Source of the DNA: CAVWGP01 sp963754645
Lineage (GTDB): Bacteria; Pseudomonadota; Alphaproteobacteria; Bin65
Assembly (NCBI GenBank): GCA_963754645.1
Contig: CAVWGP010000012.1
Coordinates: forward strand, 496,001 to 560,000
Direction: 5' to 3'
DNA length: 64,000 nucleotides
Shown piece after piece: positions 43,399 to 52,704 of the stretch. Position 1 is the stretch's first letter. Every line of letters begins with the position of its first letter. The notes beneath the pieces are model-generated. The model was not told the origin of the DNA, made no database searches, and saw only the letters and a list, made by a program, of their open reading frames with translations. The position numbers and the translations under genes were made by a program.

Positions 43399-44748
43399 TT
43401 AGAATCTGTAGATTGCGGTGCCCTGGATGCGGCTGATATAGGCGTTCGGACCGGCGTAGCGACTTTCGAAAACATAGAGATACTCCAGACCGAACGTGAC
43501 CGCGGGAACGGGATTCCACAGCACGTTGCCATGCGCCGACCACCGGTAATGTCCGGCCGCGGCGCTCAGCCCCGCCGCCGCCAGGAAAGCCTTGCGCGCG
43601 CCCTTGCTGGCACCAGGCGCGTCGTCCTCGGCAAATTGTCGAATGTAGGAATAGGAACCGGTCACGCGCACGGTTTCGGCGACGCGCCATTGCGCCCACA
43701 CGGTGCCCGCAAATTGGAAGACGGTGTCGATCCGATCGGCCGAGAACACGACGGCGTCGAGCATATTGTTGTACTTGCCGACGCCCTCGCCGATATAGCC
43801 GCTCGCGCCGATCGTCACCTGCGGAATGACGGTGTAGACCGCGCCGCCGCTCACGCCCCAAGCAAAGGCGCTGTCGGCCGAGCCTGCCCCGGTGTCGTGC
43901 TCGATTTGGCGGACCATGGCGGCGATGCGGACCCGGCCGCCGGCGAAATTGTGCGACAACGCCAGTACAAGATCGGGCAAGCGCTGCGCCGCGGTCGGTC
44001 CGCCCGCAACGATGTCGCCGCCCGGATCTTCGAACGCGGCTTCGAGCACCGTGCCGCCACCGAAATTGTGGTGGTACTTGATCAGCGCCTGGCGCTGCAG
44101 GACGATCGACGGCGCGCCGACCGGGCCGGCGAAGTCGATCAGTTCCGGCTCGGCGAAAAATTGGCGCCACGTGGTGTCGGTTTGGCCGGCAAGCACCGGC
44201 CCAAGCGCGCCATAGGCGTGACGCAGCCGGATCAGGGTGCCGGCGCCGAAGAAATCTCCTTCGACATGCGTCTGCAGCTCGCCCCAATCGGTCGGCGTGA
44301 AGGTCCGGAGCCAAAAGCGCGTTTGCCGCGCGTGCAGGCGCCAATTGCCGCCGTTAAAGCCATTGTCGGCCGCCGTGCCCGCGCGCGGCGCGTTGAACAC
44401 GGCCGCCGTATCGAGGTTGCCGCCGGCCTGGCTCGGGCCGAGATCCCAGATCGCATCGAGCTTGGCATAACCGCCGATCTGCATCGACGTGTTCGCGCCC
44501 GGCAGCTTCCAGGAGCGCGGCTTGTCGCCCGCCTCGACCGCGGCCGCGGGATTGGCACTCCGCCTCGACGCCGTGTTGGCCTCGATCTTTTCCGCGCGCT
44601 CCCGGAGACGCACAAGTTCGCGCTTGAGGCTGTCGAGTTCCTGCGCGGCATGCGTGGGTTCCGTCAACAACGGCAACGCGAGGATGCCTGCCGCGAAACT
44701 GCGCAGAAAGGCATTGGAAAAATTCGGACGCGGGTGCGTGCGAGACAT
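43399..44748 (-). CDS. DcaP-like outer-membrane porin 1
   Basis: A 449-residue protein: signal peptide to about residue 35, a short coiled-coil (L-K-R-E-L-V-R-L-R-E-R-A-E-K-I-E), then S-W-K-L-P-G-A-N-T-S-M-Q-I-G-G and a beta-barrel ending in Y-R-F, with terminal Phe as needed by the BAM complex. This is the DcaP family of trimeric porins for negatively charged small molecules. It is one of three tandem paralogues on this strand, with the same landmarks but different loops. Confidence 0.85.
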   Translation of the reverse strand: MSRTHPRPNFSNAFLRSFAAGILALPLLTEPTHAAQELDSLKRELVRLRERAEKIEANTASRRSANPAAAVEAGDKPRSWKLPGANTSMQIGGYAKLDAIWDLGPSQAGGNLDTAAVFNAPRAGTAADNGFNGGNWRLHARQTRFWLRTFTPTDWGELQTHVEGDFFGAGTLIRLRHAYGALGPVLAGQTDTTWRQFFAEPELIDFAGPVGAPSIVLQRQALIKYHHNFGGGTVLEAAFEDPGGDIVAGGPTAAQRLPDLVLALSHNFAGGRVRIAAMVRQIEHDTGAGSADSAFAWGVSGGAVYTVIPQVTIGASGYIGEGVGKYNNMLDAVVFSADRIDTVFQFAGTVWAQWRVAETVRVTGSYSYIRQFAEDDAPGASKGARKAFLAAAGLSAAAGHYRWSAHGNVLWNPVPAVTFGLEYLYVFESRYAGPNAYISRIQGTAIYRF

Positions 44749-44862
44749 CGTCGTGCCCCCTATCGGCCTTTCGCCGACCGCAAACGGATCCCCCGCATTG
44801 CAAAAATTCTATGCCGATTTCGCTTTTTCGAACAAGCGCCGCGCGCGCGACATAAAGGCAAA

Positions 44863-44894
44863 CGAAAACGGCCGGCCCGCTTCCGGACCGGCCG
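44863..44894 (-). terminator. Terminator of porin 2
   Basis: A CGGCCGG/CCGGCCG stem (44894-44888 with 44875-44869) followed on the minus strand by TTTTCGTTTT, about 40 bases after the porin 2 stop. Confidence 0.6.
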
Positions 44895-44932
44895 CTTCCA
44901 GATTTTTTGGGCGCCACCGCGCCCGCATGAAT

Positions 44933-46333
44933 TTAGAAGCGGTAGCGGAAACCCAAGCTGACGCGGCTCGAATAGGCGTTGGCGCTGTTGTAGACGCCGT
45001 CGAAAAGATAGGCATATTCGAGTCCGAAATCGACCAGCGGTATCGGGCTCCAGATCGCACTGCCGAAAGCCGACCACACATAGTGGTTGATCCCGGTAAG
45101 CGACCCCTTGCGCTCGCCCTTGGTACCCAACGTCTCGTTGTCGGCCTCGGAGATGGCGTAAGAATAGGCGGCGTTAAAGCGAATTGTCGGCGTGGCGCGA
45201 TATTGGACCCAAAACGATCCGCCCATGGTCCAGATCGAGCGGAGGCTGCCGCCGGTCACGCCCGGCGCGCGGACGAAAACCGCATCGAAAAAGCCCGAGC
45301 TGGCGGCTTGCCGCCCGACGCCCTCGCCGATGAAGCCATCGAGCGCGACCAGAACATTGTCACGCACGTTGATGGCGACGGCGGCGGAGACGCCCCAACC
45401 GAAAGTTTTGTCGGCGCCGGCTGGCGCGATGCCGCCGGTGTCGGCCTCAAGCTGCTTGAACAGGCCCGCGATTTTGGCGCGGCCGTTGCCCCAATTGTGC
45501 TCCAGAGCGATGACGAGCTCCGGGAAACGCTGACCGGCGCCATTCAAGACCGGGTTGAACGAGCAGGCGCCCGCGGCACCGCCCGCGGCGGGACAATTGG
45601 CGTGATCGTTGGCGTCGAACGGATCCTCGATGCCGACATGGGCCACCCAGCCCGACCCGAAATTGTGCGAATAGGTGATCGACGGAACGCGACCGCCCGG
45701 CGTGCCCGGGACTCCGCCCGGATCGATCGTGTCGGCTTCCGCCCAGGGGTTGCGGAACAGCGAGTCCATTTGTCCCGCCGCAACCGGGCCCAGCGAACCG
45801 TAAGCGGCGCGCAGACGCAGGATCTGACTGGACGTGCCGAGGAAGTCGGTTTCGATCCAGGTCCGCAGCTCACCCCAATCGGTGGGCGTCGATGTCGTGA
45901 TGAAGACGCGCGAGAAAGCGGCATTGAGGCGGACATGCCCGCCATTGAAACGATTGTCGAACGGCGTGCCCGAGATCGCGAAGGCCGCGGGGTTGACCGG
46001 CGACGGAACGGCGCCAGGCAAAACAAGCTGCTGGCCGGCGCCACCACCGCTGAAATCCCACACGGTGTGCAGATGGGCGAAGCCGCCGATCTGCATCGAC
46101 GTATTGGTGCCCGGCAACTTCCACGAACGCGGGCCATTGCCGACTTCAACCGCGGCTGCCGGCGTTGCCCGCCGCGCCTTGTCCGAATCGATCGCCTCGA
46201 CGCGCTCCTTGAGCTGCCGAAGCTGCTGTTGCAGCTTGGAAAGATCCTCTTCCGCCGAAGCCGCGAAAGGGATCGTCAGCATTGCCAATGCCGCCGCGCC
46301 TGTCGAACTTAACGCCCTAAACCGTGTCCCCAT
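44933..46333 (-). CDS. DcaP-like outer-membrane porin 2
   Basis: A 466-residue paralogue of porins 1 and 3. It has a signal peptide ending F-A-A-S-A near residue 26, a coiled-coil L-Q-Q-Q-L-R-Q-L-K-E-R-V-E, the shared R-S-W-K-L-P-G-T-N-T-S-M-Q-I-G-G segment, and a barrel ending F-R-Y-R-F. It is flanked by its own terminator and an AT-rich upstream region, so it is probably transcribed separately from porin 3. Confidence 0.85.
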   Translation of the reverse strand: MGTRFRALSSTGAAALAMLTIPFAASAEEDLSKLQQQLRQLKERVEAIDSDKARRATPAAAVEVGNGPRSWKLPGTNTSMQIGGFAHLHTVWDFSGGGAGQQLVLPGAVPSPVNPAAFAISGTPFDNRFNGGHVRLNAAFSRVFITTSTPTDWGELRTWIETDFLGTSSQILRLRAAYGSLGPVAAGQMDSLFRNPWAEADTIDPGGVPGTPGGRVPSITYSHNFGSGWVAHVGIEDPFDANDHANCPAAGGAAGACSFNPVLNGAGQRFPELVIALEHNWGNGRAKIAGLFKQLEADTGGIAPAGADKTFGWGVSAAVAINVRDNVLVALDGFIGEGVGRQAASSGFFDAVFVRAPGVTGGSLRSIWTMGGSFWVQYRATPTIRFNAAYSYAISEADNETLGTKGERKGSLTGINHYVWSAFGSAIWSPIPLVDFGLEYAYLFDGVYNSANAYSSRVSLGFRYRF

Positions 46334-46465
46334 ACCCTCAACCCCTCATCCGCTCAAATGGCCGTCAGCCGGTATTACCCAACAATTTTCGTGGGCTACC
46401 AATAGTCGCTAAGTCTTACCAGTGCAATAATCGAACAAGGCTTAATATCCTAGAAATGATGGGAT

Positions 46466-46495
46466 AATTTAGCCAAATTGATTAAATTTTGCCAA
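46466..46495 (-). promoter_or_regulatory. Candidate promoter of porin 2 in an AT-rich spacer
   Basis: On the minus strand TTGGCA (46495-46490), 18-base spacer, TAAATT (46471-46466). The 317-base gap between porins 2 and 3 is distinctly AT-rich from about 46375 to 46560, unlike the rest of the window, which fits a regulated promoter region with a long leader of about 130 bases. Confidence 0.35.
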
Positions 46496-46583
46496 CCTGT
46501 TGTATATTTGCAACTTCTTCACTGGCTACGCCTTTGTCAAATTACCAGGCCAAATCGCAAGCAACGATCCCGCAGGCGCCAGC

Positions 46584-46613
46584 AAAAAGGCCAACCGGGC
46601 ATGCCGGTTGGCC
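46584..46613 (-). terminator. Terminator of porin 3
   Basis: A perfect 10-pair stem GGCCAACCGG/CCGGTTGGCC with a 5-base loop (46613-46589) followed on the minus strand by five T, 38 bases after the porin 3 stop. Confidence 0.8.
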
Positions 46614-46650
46614 AAGATTGCCGTCTGGCGAGGAGGGTTTCGCCGGCTCG

Positions 46651-48033
46651 CTAGAAGCGGTAACGAGCGTTCGCGGTGACGGTGCTGCTATAGGGATTTT
46701 GTCCGACATTGTAGCGCGACGCGTAGGTGTAGGCGTACTCCAGGCCGAGATCGACCTGCGGCGCCGGGCTCCAAATCGCGTTGGCCAGCGCCATCCACAG
46801 GTAATGGTTGACGCCGGCGAGCGCCGACTTGCGCTGACCTTTCGTGCCGCGCAGCTCGTCCTCGGCCTCGGCGATCGCATAGGAGTAGGCGCCGTTCAGG
46901 CGAATCGTGTCAGTGACTTTCCACTGGGCCCAGGCCTGCCCACCGATCGACCAGATCGCCCGGAGATCGCCCCCGACCGTGTTCGGACGGCGCAGGAAAA
47001 TCGCATCGCTGAACCCCGAACTGGCCGATTGCCGCCCGATCCCTTCGCCGAGAAAGCCGGTGCCGGCAACGAGAATTTCGCGCGTCACGTTCCATAGAAA
47101 CGCGGCGCTGATGCCCCAACCGAAAGCTTGATCCGAACCGGAGAAAGGGCCGCCGCCGGTATCCGCCTCGAGTTGCTTGACCAAGCCGGCGAGCTTGAGA
47201 CGGCCCCACGCCGCCGAATATTCGATCGAACCGACAATTTCCGGCCACCGTTGACCGGCCGCGATGACGGCCGCGTTGGCCGCGCAATTCGCGGCGCCTG
47301 AGCAATTGATGTGGAGCAGCGAATCGGACGGATCTTCGACGCCGATCGTGGCAACAAACCCGCCGCCGAAATTGTGACTGTAGCGGATCAGCGCGACGCG
47401 GCCCGCCGGCGTGTTGACGGGAAGACCCGGATTGGAATTGTCGGCCTCGGCCCAGGAGCTGCGGAATGTCGAGTCGGTTTGGCCGGCTTGGACGGGACCG
47501 AGCGAGCCCCAGGCATGGCGAAGGCGCAACAGGGTCCCCGCGCCGTTGAAGAAATCGGTTTCGATATAGGTGCGCAGATCGCCCCAATCGGTCGGCGTCC
47601 ATGTGCCGATGAAGAAGCGGCTATAATTGGCGCGCAGCTTGAAGTCGCCGCCATTGAATGCATTGTCGGCGGCGCTGCCGGGATTGGTAAAGTTCGAGGG
47701 ATTGATCTCGCCCCGCGCGTTGGTATTTGCGCTTGCCGATCCGGCGCTGCTGCCGCTGAACTCCCACTGCAAGTGCAAAAAGGCAAAACCGCCGATTTGC
47801 ATCGAGGTATTGGTGCCGGGCAGCTTCAAGCTCCGCGGCCGATCGCCGGCCTCCACCGCGGCCGCGGCGGCGATCCTGCGCTTTGCCGCGCGCTCCGCCT
47901 CAAGCCGGGACACGCTTTCGTGGGCGTCGCGCAACGCCTCGCGGAGCCGGTCGATCTCGCCCCCGTATGCCGGCATCGCGATGGCGATGGCAGCGACCGC
48001 CCATGCGATGTTGCGCTTATGTCCGAAGATCAT
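46651..48033 (-). CDS. DcaP-like outer-membrane porin 3
   Basis: A 460-residue paralogue with a signal peptide ending P-A-Y-G-G near residue 23, a coiled-coil L-R-E-A-L-R-D-A-H-E-S-V-S-R-L-E, the shared S-L-K-L-P-G-T-N-T-S-M-Q-I-G-G segment and a barrel ending A-R-Y-R-F. Start ATG 48033 was chosen for the signal peptide; a longer reading adds a Lys/Arg-rich stretch. It starts 80 bases after the histidine-kinase stop on the same strand, so kinase and porin may be transcribed together. Confidence 0.85.
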   Translation of the reverse strand: MIFGHKRNIAWAVAAIAIAMPAYGGEIDRLREALRDAHESVSRLEAERAAKRRIAAAAAVEAGDRPRSLKLPGTNTSMQIGGFAFLHLQWEFSGSSAGSASANTNARGEINPSNFTNPGSAADNAFNGGDFKLRANYSRFFIGTWTPTDWGDLRTYIETDFFNGAGTLLRLRHAWGSLGPVQAGQTDSTFRSSWAEADNSNPGLPVNTPAGRVALIRYSHNFGGGFVATIGVEDPSDSLLHINCSGAANCAANAAVIAAGQRWPEIVGSIEYSAAWGRLKLAGLVKQLEADTGGGPFSGSDQAFGWGISAAFLWNVTREILVAGTGFLGEGIGRQSASSGFSDAIFLRRPNTVGGDLRAIWSIGGQAWAQWKVTDTIRLNGAYSYAIAEAEDELRGTKGQRKSALAGVNHYLWMALANAIWSPAPQVDLGLEYAYTYASRYNVGQNPYSSTVTANARYRF

Positions 48034-48114
48034 CGTTTTCCCCACGAAAAGATTTTCTGCCCTGTCGTGCGATTTTTTCTTTCGTCTCTGCTCACGTCGC
48101 GTCATGGCCGCGTT

Positions 48115-49626
48115 TCAAGCAGCGGCGGTTTGCTCGCGGCGCGCCGGCGCCTTGCCCGATTCCACCCGCCGGGTCGCGGGAAATGTCACCGTGACCGTCG
48201 TTCCCTGGGCTGGGGCGCTGACGATGGCGACCTTGGCGCCGTGCAGTTCGGCGAATGCGCGCACGAGCGACAAACCGAGCCCGGTGCCCGCATGGCGCCG
48301 GGAATGCGGGCCCGATACCTGGTAAAAAGGTTCCATCACTTTGGCGACGTGCTGCGTTTCGATTCCGATGCCGGTATCGTGGACGACGAGCACGATCCGG
48401 CCCTCCGCGTCGAGTTTGGCGACAAGATCGACCGTCCCGTCGCGGGGCGTGAACTTGATCGCGTTGTTGGCGAGATTGAGCGCGATCTGCTTGACCAGCC
48501 GGCGATCGGCGTTGAGCATCGGCAAGTCGGGCGCCGCGTCGGCGGTGAAGCGCACGCCGAATTCGTTCGCCCGTGTCGATAGCAGGCGCTGACACTCGGC
48601 GTTCAATTCGCAAAGATCGAAAGGCTCTTCGTCGAGCTCGATCCGGCCGGCTTCGATCCGTGCCATGTCGAGGATTTCGGAAATGATCGACAGGAGAAGC
48701 TCGGCGCTGGTGCGGATATCGCCGATATATTCGCGGTGCCGCGGATTCTCGATCGGGCCGAAAACGTCGGCGTTGAGCGCCTCGGAGAACCCGATTATGG
48801 CGTTGAGCGGCGTGCGCAGCTCATGGCTCATATTGGCGAGAAACTGGCTTTTCGCCTGGCTGGCGGCTTCGGCCGCGTCTTTGGCGCGCCGGAGATCGAG
48901 TTGGGTCGCTTCGAGCTCGCGTAGTCGCTTGGCCATGCTCGCCGCCATTTCATTCATCGATCGAGCCAAGATCGCAATCTCATCCCCGCCGCGAGTCTCG
49001 ATCCGGGCATCGAGATCGCCGCGCTCGATCCGACGCAATACCGTCATCATGCTGCGAATATCCCGCGTCAGGCTCGTTGCGCCGAACCACGCCGCCAAGC
49101 CGCCGATCCCGGCCGCGATGAAGGCGATCACAGCGATCGAAACGAGCCGCCGGTGCAAAGCCGCGCGAAGAGAATCCGTGGAAAACTCGAGGACAACATA
49201 GCCGATAATGGAATCGTCGGGCATGACAACGGGCTTCCCAACGAGGAATCGATCTTGCGCGAACTCGTGCTGCGCGCCATTGGCGATCACCCGCCTGGCG
49301 AATAGCTCGGGCAGCGGGCGGCGCGTGCTCGTTCCGAAGCGCTCGCCGTCGCTCAAAAGCTGGCCGCGCGCATCGAGCACGAACGCCGCCTGGACCGGCC
49401 GACCGACAAATGTGGCCGCTATCAAGCGGCGCAAGCCTGCGACGTTGAGCATGTAAAGTGGATCGCGCGCCGCGGTCGCCAGCGTCATCGTCGAGCGGCG
49501 CGCCTCGGCGACGAACTCTTCCTGGGCCAAGCGCTGTTCTTGATTCAAGGTAAGCCCCGCCGCCGCGCCCACGGTCGCCACCACGGTCGCCGTGGTCCAA
49601 AGCAGAACCCTGGTTCGCAGATTCAT
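48115..49626 (-). CDS. Membrane sensor histidine kinase with HAMP domain
   Basis: A 503-residue kinase. A first membrane helix is at about 8-26, then a periplasmic sensor, a second helix near 150-172, a HAMP domain (L-T-R-D-I-R-S-M to about 230), HisKA with N-M-S-H-E-L-R-T-P-L near 270, and HATPase with N-N-A-I-K-F, D-T-G-I-G-I and G-T-G-L-G-L-S-L. No receiver domain or response-regulator gene is adjacent. Its start overlaps the stop of a PhnD-like binding-protein gene by 4 bases, so the binding protein probably delivers the signal. Confidence 0.92.
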   Translation of the reverse strand: MNLRTRVLLWTTATVVATVGAAAGLTLNQEQRLAQEEFVAEARRSTMTLATAARDPLYMLNVAGLRRLIAATFVGRPVQAAFVLDARGQLLSDGERFGTSTRRPLPELFARRVIANGAQHEFAQDRFLVGKPVVMPDDSIIGYVVLEFSTDSLRAALHRRLVSIAVIAFIAAGIGGLAAWFGATSLTRDIRSMMTVLRRIERGDLDARIETRGGDEIAILARSMNEMAASMAKRLRELEATQLDLRRAKDAAEAASQAKSQFLANMSHELRTPLNAIIGFSEALNADVFGPIENPRHREYIGDIRTSAELLLSIISEILDMARIEAGRIELDEEPFDLCELNAECQRLLSTRANEFGVRFTADAAPDLPMLNADRRLVKQIALNLANNAIKFTPRDGTVDLVAKLDAEGRIVLVVHDTGIGIETQHVAKVMEPFYQVSGPHSRRHAGTGLGLSLVRAFAELHGAKVAIVSAPAQGTTVTVTFPATRRVESGKAPARREQTAAA

Positions 49627-50531
49627 CGCGGCAACGGAAGACGCCTGACGGCTGCGGCAAGTTCCCCGATGGCCGCAATTCCCTCGGGCGGTATGGCGTC
49701 GAAGCGCGTCGTCCGGCCATAGATGGCCATAACTTTGCGGCCGTCTTCGCTGTTGTGCATATCGAACAACGCTTGCCGCAACTTGGCGATCGTCGACGGC
49801 GCAAGGTCGCGACGGTGAATAACGATATTGCGCGGGATGGGGACCGAGCGGATGACGGTCTTGAATTCAGCCCGATTTGCAGGCGTCAGCGACTCGATGT
49901 TCTCGTCGCTGCCGGCGCCTGCGTCGACAAGCTGGCGAGCGACCCAGGCCACGGTGTTTTCGTCGCGCGTACTGAAGACAAAACCGAGCTTGTCGGGCGG
50001 CGGAACTTCCGAATTGCTCTTGAGCTCGATCAATTCGACCCCGGCCTGCGCTAGCAGGAGACGAGGCAGAATATAGGCGGTCGTCGACTGCCGGTCTTCG
50101 AAGGCAATGGTCTTGCCGCGAAGGTCGGCCAGGGTCGCTATCGGCGCTTCGCTGCGCACGAAAATGACCGAGCGGTATTCCGCCCGACCCCGCTTCCAGC
50201 GGCGCGCAAGGATTTGTCCTCCGGCCTTTTCGGCGACATTGAGCGCGACGAGCGGACTGTCGATGACGAGATCGACTTCGCCTTGGCGCATCTTGTCGGC
50301 AATGGTCTCGACCGACTGCGCAACCACCACCCCGCCGGCGGTGAAACCTTCCGCCGCGACCGACTTGGCCAGCAGGCGGATAAACGGCAGCGCGCGCTCG
50401 ATTTCTTCGCTGACATTGTCGGACACGACGCCCAGCTGAAGCTTCCGCGCGGCGGCGGGGCCAACGTCGCCCGCACCCAGCAACAAGAGCATCGCAACAG
50501 CGCGCGCCAAGCCGCCAACGCCGATTTTCAT
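49623..50531 (-). CDS. PhnD-like periplasmic binding protein coupled to a histidine kinase
   Basis: A 302-residue exported protein. The signal peptide is M-K-I-G-V-G-G-L-A-R to about residue 28, then L-Q-L-G-V-V-S-D-N-V, G-E-V-D-L-V-I-D-S-P-L-V-A, L-R-G-K-T-I-A-F-E-D and S-T-T-A-Y-I-L-P-R, the phosphonate/phosphite-binding-protein (PhnD/PtxB) pattern. No permease or ATPase gene is nearby. The 4-base overlap with the kinase suggests it acts as a ligand sensor and not for import. A start at 50564 is possible but masks the signal peptide. Confidence 0.82.
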   Translation of the reverse strand: MKIGVGGLARAVAMLLLLGAGDVGPAAARKLQLGVVSDNVSEEIERALPFIRLLAKSVAAEGFTAGGVVVAQSVETIADKMRQGEVDLVIDSPLVALNVAEKAGGQILARRWKRGRAEYRSVIFVRSEAPIATLADLRGKTIAFEDRQSTTAYILPRLLLAQAGVELIELKSNSEVPPPDKLGFVFSTRDENTVAWVARQLVDAGAGSDENIESLTPANRAEFKTVIRSVPIPRNIVIHRRDLAPSTIAKLRQALFDMHNSEDGRKVMAIYGRTTRFDAIPPEGIAAIGELAAAVRRLPLPR

Positions 50532-50693
50532 AGAAGATCGCCGGCGCACTTTTGCGTCCCGCATCGAATGCCCTATGCCGCACGAAAAGCGATCGCTCCT
50601 CCGCTTGGCTCATATCAACCGGATGGAATACGGCCGAAGCGGTTAATTATCGCTGAACGTATCGAACCTGGCCAAAGCGATTGGATTAATGCG

Positions 50694-52559
50694 CTATTTC
50701 CGCGCATAGAGCGCTTCGAGCGCCTCGCCATAGGCCTTGCGGATGACGTGGCGGCGAATTTTCATCGACGGCGTCAGCATGGCGTTTTCGGTCGTGAACG
50801 CTTCGGGCGCCAGCACGAAGCGGCGGACGCGCTCGATCTGCGACAGCCCAAGATTGACCCGTTCGACCGCCTTGCTCATGTGGTCGTGAAACTGGGCGTC
50901 GCGGGCCAGGGATTCAAACTCGGCGGGCTTGCCGTTGGCCTTGGCCCCGCGCTTCAATGCGTCGGGCAAAATCGGGCATCGGAATGAGCAGCGCGACCAG
51001 ATGGGGCCGCTTGTCGCCGAACGACCATCGCCTGGGCGATCTTCAGGCTGCAGCAGCAGGAAACCCTCGACGCGGGCCGGCGCAACATTGTCGCCGCCGG
51101 AGATCACGATGATGTCCTTCTTGCGGTCGGTGATTGGCGATATGGCCGTCGTTCGTCGACATGCCGATATCGCCGGTATGCAGCCAGCCGTCGCGTATGC
51201 GCGGCGGCGGTGCCTTCGGGATCGCCGTCAATAGCCCTTCATCACCAACTCGCCGCGCACCAGGATTTCGCCGTCCTCGGCGATTTTGACCTCGACGCCC
51301 TTGAGCGGCGGGCCGACGCGTGTGGATTTTCATGCCCTCGACGGCGGATTGACGCTGATCACCGGCCCCGCTTCGGTCTGGCCGTAGCCCTGCAGGATGA
51401 CGGACGCCGAGCGCCGTGAAGAACATGCCGATCTCGTGGTTGAGCGCCGCGCCGCCGGAAACAAAGGACTTGAGCCGCCCGCCGAAACGCTGCGCCGCCT
51501 TGCGCGCGCACCAGGAGGTCGAGCAGCGGATCGAGCAGACGCTCGCCGAGCGATAGAGCGCAGACTCTCTCATAGCGCTTGCGGCCGATGGCGACAGGGC
51601 CATCTCGAACAGGTCCTCCGGCGAATGGGCGGCATGCCTCTCCATCGCCCTGACGATCCGCTGATGCATCACTTCGTAGAGCCGCGGCACCGCCAGTCAT
51701 GAGTCGTCGGCTCGCACCTCCGCCATGTTGCCGGTCAAGCTTGTCGATGCTCTCGGCGAAGTAGATCTGCGCGCCCAGCGAGACCGGGAACGAACAGACC
51801 GGCGGTGTGCTCATAGGCATGCGACAGCGGCAAGAAAGCAGAGGAACATCTCGCGGTCATACGCAGGCTGAGCGCTGCAGCACATCATGGGCGCCGCGGC
51901 AGTTGTGCAGGATGGAGCCGTGGCTGAGCATGACGCCTTTCGGCGCGCCGCCGGTGCCCGAGGTGTAGATCACGGCAGCAGACATCGCTCGCGCCGCTGC
52001 CGCGCGATCCGCGCCGCGATGACATCGTCGGCTGCGTTCCGCGCCTTGGCGCAGAGCGTCGCTCCCAAGATGGAACTGCCGGTCCGGCGTTGCTGCGCCG
52101 CGCCGTCGGTCTCGATCGCGATGACGAATTCGCAGGCTCAGGCGATTCGCATCGCCGCCGGCAGCAGCCGCTGCGGCCAGCGCCGCCGTGGACACGATGA
52201 CGCCTTGGCGCCCGCTATTGGTCGAGGATAAGGCTGATGGTCCGCCGCGGTGTTCGTGATATAAGCCGGCACGGTGAGCGCGCCGACGGCCATGATCGCG
52301 ATGGTCCGGCGAGCACCCATTCCGGCCGGTTTTCCGAGGCCAGGGCGATCGCGGTCGCCCGGCCGACGCCCAGCCCCGCCAGGCCGCGGGCGAGCGATCG
52401 ACCACGGTGTCGCGCCGCCTCGGCCATAGCTCGTGCCGCGCCAGGCGCCGTCGCGCTTGGCCCACAGGAACGGCCTGTCGCCAAGCTGCCGCGCCGCGGC
52501 TCGAACAGCACGCAGGCTGCGGCATGCGTCGATTTCCGCGGGATACGTGGCTCGGCCAT
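50694..52559 (-). CDS. Long-chain acyl-CoA synthetase-like AMP-forming ligase, many frameshifts
   Basis: Successive frames together give a FadD/ACSL-type ligase of about 600 residues. Recognisable parts in order: G-D-R-P-F-L-W-A-K-R-D-G, A-S-E-N-R-P-E-W, the AMP loop I-Y-T-S-G-T-G-G-A-P-K-G-V, D-G-W-L-H-T-G-D-I-G, and I-S-G-G-D-N-V-A-P-A-R-V-E. The last 85 residues are clean. Every break checked (A in CCTGAAGATC, T in GTCGTTCGG, C in GCCCGAC, minus strand) is one extra base. The start 52559 has a GGGAGGGAG site. Function would be activation of fatty or aryl acids to CoA esters. Confidence 0.75.
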
Positions 52560-52704
52560 GTACTCTCCCTCCCTGCGCCGATTTTGGCCGACTCGGCTTG
52601 GCGCCGCTCAGGATTTCTCCATATATCGCTTGCATGTGCTTATGTCATTCAGGTCACGAGCGGATATGGCCAGGCGAGCAACGCAAGATACGGCCGGCAT
52701 GGCG

